NCBI GenBank assembly: GCA_944392735.1
Contig: CALXXR010000073.1
Coordinates: forward strand, 1 to 37,258
DNA: 37,258 bases
Source of the DNA: an uncultured Spirochaetaceae bacterium
GTDB taxonomy: Bacteria; Spirochaetota; Spirochaetia; Sphaerochaetales; Sphaerochaetaceae
Direction of reading: 5' to 3'
Position 1 is the stretch's first letter; each line of letters starts with the position of its first letter. Positions 32,036-37,258 of this stretch are shown here, in pieces. The notes under the pieces are model-generated. The model was given only the letters and a program-made list of their open reading frames with translations, made no database searches and had not been told where the DNA came from. The position numbers and the translations under genes were made by a program.

Positions 32036-32916
32036 AAGGGACGGCAGCCCTTCCTCTCAACCTCTGCACGCGCTTCTGCGATCGCATCCCAGACTGCGGG
32101 GATCAGCATGGACATGAACCTGGGGCTCTCTCCGGAGAGACGGGCTACGAGCCTGTCCCTGGTCGAGGGCCTGTCCTTGGCCAATGCGGGGATCTGATGC
32201 TTGTCCATGACTCTGGCAGCAGGCACATTGAAGCGCCTTGCGATCCTATCGCGGGCAAGGAAGATATGCTTGGCGTATATCCTCTCCTCCTGGCTCATGC
32301 GCTTCCACCCGCCGACCTTCGTCCAGCCCGGCTGCGGCTTGGATACTGTAGTTGCCTTCTTCATGGCAGCCTCTGCCTGCCTCGAAAGCCCCCTTTCCTC
32401 TATGATTGGCTTGAGCGCGTCCTCAAGCTCAAGAAGGTGCGCAACGTCCTCGAGCGCATACTCGATCTGCTCAGGGGGTATAGGCCTCCTCATCCAGTTC
32501 GCCTGCTGGTTGCGCTTCTTGGGTATGGCGCTCTCTATGCCCAGATACTGCGCCTCCACCGACTTGAGGTTGCCATGGCTGCCGAGCGCCTCCGCCAGAA
32601 CCCTCACATCGAATATGCTGGAGATCGAAAGCCCATATGCCTTGCTCACGAGGGATGCATCGGACTGGCAGTCGAACCACACCTTTCGCACAGACGATGA
32701 GAAGAACGCCTCAAGCCCCTTCGGGGTGACGCGTCCGGAACGCGGGTCGATGATGAAGAACGACTGGCCATCGAAGATCTGCACGAGGCAGAGATGCTCT
32801 CCGTAGACATGGAGGTTGAACTCCCCCTCGAAGTCGACGGCGATCCTCTCCCTTCCCGAGAAAGCCGCAACAGCCTCCTCTATCTTCCCGTCCGTATCGA
32901 GATATGCATATTCCAT
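32032..32916 (-). CDS. rnd: Ribonuclease D-like 3'-5' exoribonuclease with HRDC domain
   Basis: This 294-residue protein has a DEDDy exonuclease domain: Asp28 and Glu30 in VDFEGE, Asp86 in WFDCQSD, and Tyr153 with Asp157 in YALEDVAHLLEL. An HRDC helical domain (about 215-285) follows. RNase D trims the 3' ends of tRNA and other stable RNA. It is shorter than the E. coli enzyme (375), which has a second HRDC, so only one copy is present. AGGAG precedes the ATG. It starts 8 bases after the WYL-regulator stop and is probably co-transcribed. Confidence 0.92.
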   Translation of the reverse strand: MEYAYLDTDGKIEEAVAAFSGRERIAVDFEGEFNLHVYGEHLCLVQIFDGQSFFIIDPRSGRVTPKGLEAFFSSSVRKVWFDCQSDASLVSKAYGLSISSIFDVRVLAEALGSHGNLKSVEAQYLGIESAIPKKRNQQANWMRRPIPPEQIEYALEDVAHLLELEDALKPIIEERGLSRQAEAAMKKATTVSKPQPGWTKVGGWKRMSQEERIYAKHIFLARDRIARRFNVPAARVMDKHQIPALAKDRPSTRDRLVARLSGESPRFMSMLIPAVWDAIAEARAEVERKGCRPF

Positions 32917-32924
32917 GGAAACTC

Positions 32925-33860
32925 CTAAAGCGGATGGCGCTCCGCCATCCTGCGTACCGCATCCCAGTAATCCCCGACGAACCGCTCCGGCGCGACGGGC
33001 CAGCCATCCGGACCGAACGAGAGCAGCTTCGAGATGATCTCAACCGAGCTGGATGCGGGAATCGAAAGCTCATAGCATCCATCGACCCATCGCCCCTGCT
33101 GCCCACTATGCCAGAGCTCGCACGCGACGCGCCTTCCGGCATCATGGGAAAATCGCATCACATAGCGTTCCGTGTCGGATGACTCGGATCCAAGGTAGAT
33201 GCCATAGCCGGAATCGATCAGCCTATCCACCTCAGCCTCATCATGGCTCCCAGAGCATTCATCCGTGACGATGACAGCCTCCGCACGCGAGAGCCGGAAC
33301 GTCCTCACGCCCTTCCTTCCAAGATCGTAGCCTATGAGATACCAGAATCCCTGATAGCTCACAAGCTTGAGCGGATCGACATGGCGCTCCTCCGCCACTC
33401 CGTCCGCATCCTTACGGTATCTTATCAGGAGGGAGCGGGATGAGTCGAACGCCTCGAATATCGGGGAGAGGTGCCTCTCGTCATCTTCATGGCTCCTGAC
33501 AGGCATCTTGCATTCGACATGGCTCAGGATCCTCTGCATCGAGGCAGGCAGAGCCTTCCTGATCTCATCGCGCCCCACAGCCTCCCCCGCGAGAGCGCCC
33601 ATGACGGAGAAGGATACGATCATCGTCTCCCTCCATCCGGAGAGCGCCGTCACCTCAGGAGAGAGGCGATAGATGTTGTCGCGGCGGCTGTATTCGATCA
33701 TGCCGGGATCGGGAAGCACGCGGTAGCGCACGTATTCGATATCCCTCTTCACCTGCCTTGGAGAGACCTCATAGCGCTCAGCGATATCGGAGACGGAGAT
33801 CCCGCCTCCATCGCGGGAGAGGTGGTAAAGGATGTCGAAGACGCGCTCGGTCTGGCTCAT
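32925..33860 (-). CDS. WYL-domain transcriptional regulator (YafY-type)
   Basis: This 311-residue protein begins with a DeoR-like helix-turn-helix (ISVSDIAERYEVSPRQVKRDIEYV, about residues 20-50) and has a WYL domain with the YQGFWYLIGYD motif and the RTFRLSRAE strand, thought to bind nucleic acid or nucleotide signals, then a C-terminal helical part. Being 8 bases upstream of the RNase D gene, it might regulate RNA turnover or be autoregulated; no operator is seen. No ribosome site is present; TAGAAT lies 6 bases before the ATG. Confidence 0.92.
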   Translation of the reverse strand: MSQTERVFDILYHLSRDGGGISVSDIAERYEVSPRQVKRDIEYVRYRVLPDPGMIEYSRRDNIYRLSPEVTALSGWRETMIVSFSVMGALAGEAVGRDEIRKALPASMQRILSHVECKMPVRSHEDDERHLSPIFEAFDSSRSLLIRYRKDADGVAEERHVDPLKLVSYQGFWYLIGYDLGRKGVRTFRLSRAEAVIVTDECSGSHDEAEVDRLIDSGYGIYLGSESSDTERYVMRFSHDAGRRVACELWHSGQQGRWVDGCYELSIPASSSVEIISKLLSFGPDGWPVAPERFVGDYWDAVRRMAERHPL

Positions 33861-33866
33861 GGCTAG

Positions 33867-33872
33867 ATTCTA
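33867..33872 (-). promoter_or_regulatory. -10 box of the WYL-regulator gene, predicted leaderless
   Basis: On the minus strand TAGAAT (5 of 6) is followed by CTAGCC and the ATG at 33860. No purine-rich ribosome site lies between. A weak TTCCTC is 17 bases upstream (33890-33895). Confidence 0.5.
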
Positions 33873-33921
33873 TCGAAGGCGCAGGATAAGAGGAAGACGG
33901 GGATGCATACGCAGCCGGTGG

Positions 33922-33940
33922 TATACTCGTAGGAAGGAGG
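33922..33940 (+). promoter_or_regulatory. -10 box and ribosome site of the 33947 lipoprotein
   Basis: TATACT (33922-33927, 5 of 6) is followed 7 bases later by AAGGAGG (33934-33940). Predicted transcription start at about 33934 coincides with the first base of the ribosome site. Confidence 0.5.
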
Positions 33941-33946
33941 ATCTGA

Positions 33947-34336
33947 ATGAAGAAGGCGCTCATCATGCTGGCCATCGCGGCGCTGCTGGCCAGTTCATGC
34001 AATACCCGGTTCCCATATGAGGACGCGGGCCTCAGAGGAGAGGTCGTGCGCAAGGATTATGAGGTGCTCGGCCCCGTTGTCGTGGAAGGGACGGTGCACA
34101 ACATACTCGGGATCATAGGATGGGGTGGCATCGGATACAACGACATACTCAAGGAAGCGCAGCGGCTCTATCCGGATGCCGATGCGGTGCTGAACGTCAC
34201 GAAGGATGTCACGTCGTTCTCCGTCGGATTCATCTACAGCGAGCTGGGGATGGAGTTCTCGGGACTGGCGATAAGCTATCTCGACGGTCCCCAGAACAGC
34301 ATATCGGTGGATCTCAGCGTAGATGGCCAGCGATGA
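33947..34336 (+). CDS. Small lipoprotein of unknown function
   Basis: This 129-residue protein has a lipoprotein signal (MKKALIMLAIAALLASSC, Cys18). The rest has a GWGGIGYNDILKEAQRLYP segment followed by DADAVLNVTKDV, a pattern I associate with small spirochaetal lipoproteins of unknown role; no enzyme motif is visible. Strong AAGGAGG site. It is followed by a strong hairpin and faces PEP carboxykinase. It is divergent from the WYL regulator, with an 86-base gap. Confidence 0.8.
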   Translation: MKKALIMLAIAALLASSCNTRFPYEDAGLRGEVVRKDYEVLGPVVVEGTVHNILGIIGWGGIGYNDILKEAQRLYPDADAVLNVTKDVTSFSVGFIYSELGMEFSGLAISYLDGPQNSISVDLSVDGQR

Positions 34337-34341
34337 AAGAA

Positions 34342-34361
34342 GCCCCGGTCGAAACCGGGGC
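34342..34361. terminator. Hairpin between lipoprotein and PEPCK genes, bidirectional terminator
   Basis: GCCCCGGT-CGAA-ACCGGGGC forms a perfect 8-bp stem with a stable four-base loop, 5 bases after the lipoprotein stop and 22 bases from the PEPCK stop. It is symmetric and can stop both transcripts, though T tracts are weak. Confidence 0.7.
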
Positions 34362-34383
34362 CGAATCAGCTAGCAGGCTGGAA

Positions 34384-36213
34384 TCACTTTGCAGCCTTGA
34401 GATTCTTCTCGAGCGTGTCGAGCATCTCGGAAAGCTCCTTCGGGAGGTGCTTGCCGAACTTCGGATAGTGGTTCGTCCTGATATCCTCGACCTCTCTCAG
34501 CCAACCTTCCGTGTCGACCTTGAGGAGCTCTGCCATATCTGCATCGGAGACGCCTTCCGGCTTATCGATCGCATCGACGGTCGGCATGATTCCGATCGGA
34601 GTATCCACTGTCTTCGCCGTGCCATCGCAGCACTCGAAGATCCACTTGAGGACGCGGCTGTTGTCGCCATAGCCCGGCCAGATGAAGTGGCCATCTGCAT
34701 CCTTGCGGAACCAGTTGACGTAGAAGATCTTCGGGAGGACATCCTGCGAAGGAGCAGCCTTGCCCACATCGATCCAGTGCTGGAAGTAGTCGCCCATGTT
34801 GTATCCGCAGAACGGAAGCATAGCGAACGGATCCCTTCTGATCGTTCCAGCCTTGACGTCGAGCGTAGCTGCCGTGACCTCGGAGCCGACGATGGATCCA
34901 AGGAACACGCCATGGTTCCAGTTGCGTGACATATGCACGAGAGGAATGGTCGAAGGCCTTCTGCCGCCGAAGAGGATCGCGGAGATGGGGACTCCTGCGG
35001 GATCTTCCCACTCAGGTGCGATGCAGGGGCACTGTGCAGCAGGCGCCGTGAATCTCGAATTCGGATGAGCTGCAGGAGCCTGCGACTTGTCCTCCTTGTT
35101 CTGGATCCACTCGTTTCCATGCCAATCGATGAGCTTGCCAGGAGCATCGTATCCGATTCCCTCCCACCATACATCCTTGTCCTCCGTGAGGGCGACGTTG
35201 GTGAAGATCGTGTTCTTCGATGCTGCCATGAGAGCATTGTGGTTGGACTTCGATGATGTTCCGGGAGCGACTCCGAAGAAGCCGGCCTCCGGGTTGATTG
35301 CATAGAGCCTTCCATCCTTGCCGGGCTTCATCCATGCGATATCGTCGCCGATCGTCTCGACCTTCCAGCCAGGGATGGTCGGAATGAGCATGGCGAGGTT
35401 CGTCTTGCCGCAGGCTGATGGGAATGCACCGGTCACATAGCGGACCTTTCCCTCCGGGTTGGTGACCTTGAGGATGAGCATGTGCTCAGCGAGCCAGCCC
35501 TCATCGCGTGCAAGGACCGTAGCGATGCGGAGTGCGAAGCACTTCTTTCCGAGCAGTGCGTTTCCGCCGTATCCGGAGCCATAGGACCAGATCTCCCTCG
35601 TCTCGGGGAACTGCGAGATATACTTGTGCTCCATCGGTGCGCACGGCCACTGGCCATTGTCGGACTCGCCATCCTGGAGCGGCTTGCCTACGGAATGGAG
35701 ACAGGGAACATAGTATCCATCGGTTCCGAGCTCCTCGAGGACCTTAACGCCGACTCTGGTCATGATCATCATGTTGCAGACGACGTATGCGCTATCCGTG
35801 ATCTCGACGCCGAGCTTGGACATCGGCGATCCGAGCGGACCCATGGAGAAAGGAATGACATACATGGTCCTTCCCTTCATGCATCCGCGATAGAGATCAG
35901 TCATCGTCTTCTTGAGCTCCTTCGGATCGATCCAGTTGTTGGTAGGACCAGCGTCCTCCTCCTTCTCGGAAGCGATGAAGGTTCTCTTCTCAACACGTGC
36001 TACGTCGGAAGGATCCGAGTGGAAAAGCACGCAGCCCGGCTTCTTCTCAGGATTGAGACGAACGCAGAGCTTCTGCTCTACCTGGAGCTCAATGAGCTGG
36101 TCATACTGCTCCTTCGAGCCGTCGCATACGACGATGCTGTCAGGCGTGGTGAGAGCAGCGACCTCATTGATCCACTGGACAAGCTTTGAATGCTTGAGAT
36201 CATTAACTGTCAT
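34384..36213 (-). CDS. pckG: Phosphoenolpyruvate carboxykinase (GTP)
   Basis: This 609-residue enzyme interconverts oxaloacetate and PEP with GTP/GDP. It is the GTP type, judged by length and by the P-loop [10 protein letters not shown] with its reactive Cys, the [20 protein letters not shown] segment, [19 protein letters not shown] and the QHWIDVG block. In fermenting anaerobes it usually runs from PEP to oxaloacetate, conserving GTP; the Oad pump in this window can then decarboxylate oxaloacetate to pyruvate and export sodium. AAGGAG site 6 bases before the ATG. Confidence 0.96.
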   Translation of the reverse strand: MTVNDLKHSKLVQWINEVAALTTPDSIVVCDGSKEQYDQLIELQVEQKLCVRLNPEKKPGCVLFHSDPSDVARVEKRTFIASEKEEDAGPTNNWIDPKELKKTMTDLYRGCMKGRTMYVIPFSMGPLGSPMSKLGVEITDSAYVVCNMMIMTRVGVKVLEELGTDGYYVPCLHSVGKPLQDGESDNGQWPCAPMEHKYISQFPETREIWSYGSGYGGNALLGKKCFALRIATVLARDEGWLAEHMLILKVTNPEGKVRYVTGAFPSACGKTNLAMLIPTIPGWKVETIGDDIAWMKPGKDGRLYAINPEAGFFGVAPGTSSKSNHNALMAASKNTIFTNVALTEDKDVWWEGIGYDAPGKLIDWHGNEWIQNKEDKSQAPAAHPNSRFTAPAAQCPCIAPEWEDPAGVPISAILFGGRRPSTIPLVHMSRNWNHGVFLGSIVGSEVTAATLDVKAGTIRRDPFAMLPFCGYNMGDYFQHWIDVGKAAPSQDVLPKIFYVNWFRKDADGHFIWPGYGDNSRVLKWIFECCDGTAKTVDTPIGIMPTVDAIDKPEGVSDADMAELLKVDTEGWLREVEDIRTNHYPKFGKHLPKELSEMLDTLEKNLKAAK

Positions 36214-36270
36214 AGGTTTCTCCTTATCCTTATTTCATATCTGCGGTAAGGCAGCTATATGCTATCTGAA

Positions 36271-36299
36271 AGGATAATTACTATCCCCTTGTTTTGCAA
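36271..36299 (-). promoter_or_regulatory. PEPCK promoter
   Basis: On the minus strand TTGCAA (36294-36299, 4 of 6), a 17-base spacer and TATCCT (36271-36276, 4 of 6) lie about 60 bases before the ATG. Confidence 0.45.
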
Positions 36300-36344
36300 G
36301 CTTTCCCGAAGATCGGGGGTCTGGAAGACAACGGCGCATGCAGA

Positions 36345-36350
36345 TACACT
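36345..36350 (+). promoter_or_regulatory. -10 box of the U32 peptidase gene, predicted leaderless
   Basis: TACACT (4 of 6) is followed by CAGAGC and the ATG at 36357, a 6-base gap. No usable Shine-Dalgarno is present. The family N-terminus begins right at this ATG, so the start is well fixed. Confidence 0.4.
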
Positions 36351-36356
36351 CAGAGC

Positions 36357-37258
36357 ATGATCGAGCTTGCATTACCAGCTGGAACGATGAAGGAGGCGAT
36401 CGCGGCTTTCAGGGCCGGCGCCGATGCCGTCTACTTCGGCATGAAGGACTTCTCCGCACGCAAGGGCGCGGGCAACTTCTCCGCGGAGGACCTCTCTGCA
36501 ATCAGGCGCTTCGCGCTTGAGAACGGGAAGCGCATCTACATCACCGTAAACACCTTGATAGACGACCATGACCTCCCACGGCTCTACGAGGTGCTGAAGA
36601 CGATAGACAGGTACGGATGCGATGGCATCATCGTGCAGGACCTCGGCGTTGCGGGAATCGTAAGAAAGGACTTCCCCTCCATTCCCCTCCATGGCTCGAC
36701 GCAGCTTGCGGTGCATACGATCTCTGGCGTCAGGGCCATGAATGAGCTGGGATTCGAACGCGTCGTGCTCTCCAGGGAGCTGAATCTGGACGAGATCGCA
36801 GCCATCAGGAAGGCCTGCCCGGATATCGAGCTGAAGGTGTTCATCCACGGAGCGCTGTGCTACGGCTTCTCCGGACTCTGCATGGCCTCTCATCTGATAA
36901 CGGGGCGATCGGCCAACGAAGGAAGCTGCGCCCAGATCTGCCGCTCATGGTTCAGGGAGGAATCCACGGGCAGGAGGTACTATCCCTTCTCACTCGAGGA
37001 TCTCGATGCAGGAATCCTCGTCAGGAAGCTGATGGAGATCGGCATAGACAGCCTCAAGTTCGAGGGTCGCCTCAAGGGGCCCGAGTACGTGGACGCTGTT
37101 GCAAGATACTACCGCGCAATCATAGACGGAGAGGATGAAAGGCCTTACCGCCATGCAGTCGCAACCTCGTTCCAGCGAAGCTGCGGCACGGGCTTCCTCG
37201 AGCCGCTGAGGCCCGGCAGACGACCCATCACCACAGGAGCCTACCCCGGGCACAGGGG
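36357..37258 (+). CDS. U32-family peptidase/RNA-hydroxylation protein, 3' end cut off by window
   Basis: The visible 300 residues start with the U32 opening IELALPAGTMKEAIAAFRAG and ADAVYFGMKDFSAR, continue with a TIM-barrel-like body (VNTLIDDHDL, IIVQDLGVAG, GSTQLAVHT) and contain the U32 signature VFIHGALCYGFSGLCMAS with conserved Cys residues. Later Cys residues (SCAQICR) and LKFEGRLKGPEYV fit the family. Although named peptidases, E. coli relatives (TrhP/YegQ, RlhA/YdcP) act in tRNA or rRNA hydroxylation, probably with an Fe-S cluster. The frame stays open to the window end, so C-terminal domains are missing. Confidence 0.92.
   Translation, partial: MIELALPAGTMKEAIAAFRAGADAVYFGMKDFSARKGAGNFSAEDLSAIRRFALENGKRIYITVNTLIDDHDLPRLYEVLKTIDRYGCDGIIVQDLGVAGIVRKDFPSIPLHGSTQLAVHTISGVRAMNELGFERVVLSRELNLDEIAAIRKACPDIELKVFIHGALCYGFSGLCMASHLITGRSANEGSCAQICRSWFREESTGRRYYPFSLEDLDAGILVRKLMEIGIDSLKFEGRLKGPEYVDAVARYYRAIIDGEDERPYRHAVATSFQRSCGTGFLEPLRPGRRPITTGAYPGHR

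Overview
The window (about 37 kb, G+C-rich) reads as a compact chromosomal segment of a fermentative anaerobic bacterium, most likely a spirochaete of the Treponema/Sphaerochaeta type. This is inferred from the mix of a sodium-pumping oxaloacetate decarboxylase, a GTP-dependent PEP carboxykinase, a TRAP carboxylate transporter, many small lipoproteins and pectin/galactoside sugar genes; no rRNA or other phylogenetic marker is present to prove it. Genes are tightly packed: five pairs overlap by an ATGA, and three convergent pairs share a single CTAG as both stop codons. No tRNA, rRNA, CRISPR array, insertion sequence or prophage is visible.

Layout. (1) 1-5300: a cut-off DapA-family lyase faces a minus-strand sugar-acid/carboxylate unit: HpaI-type aldolase, GntR/FCD regulator, and TRAP transporter dctP-dctQ-dctM. 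Two nearly identical 19-bp operators sit at the same distance upstream of the aldolase and dctP promoters. (2) 5400-7440: a MATE efflux pump broken by one extra base, and a small exported protein. (3) 7430-18600: a carbohydrate region with a mutarotase-like protein, a GH36 alpha-galactosidase relative with altered active-site residues, a glycerol-3-phosphate dehydrogenase homologue, an AraC regulator fused to a sugar-isomerase-like TIM barrel, a large unclassified toroid protein, a GH105 unsaturated uronyl hydrolase and an MFS transporter. (4) 18570-21240: Mrp Fe-S carrier, NUDIX hydrolase, SIMPL-domain lipoprotein and a small lipoprotein. (5) 21230-22560: a GH28-like enzyme lacking the classical His. 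(6) 22740-26800: oadG-oadA-oadB, where OadA carries three biotinyl domains. (7) 26900-34340: lipase-like hydrolase, dCMP deaminase, a one-chain molybdenum hydroxylase, PepT-like peptidase, RNase D, WYL regulator and a lipoprotein. (8) 34380-37258: PEP carboxykinase and the start of a U32 peptidase.

How it fits together. The carbohydrate enzymes lack signal peptides, so imported pectin-type or galactoside oligosaccharides would be cut inside the cell. PEP carboxykinase and the Oad pump meet at oxaloacetate, linking fermentation to ATP/GTP yield and a sodium gradient, which the sodium-coupled TRAP and MATE transporters could use.

The most unusual signals are: six genes with no Shine-Dalgarno sequence whose -10 box lies 6-7 bases before the ATG, predicting leaderless mRNAs; the paired operators with fixed promoter geometry; the triple-biotin OadA; the GH36 and GH28 homologues with replaced catalytic residues; and the AraC-TIM-barrel fusion.
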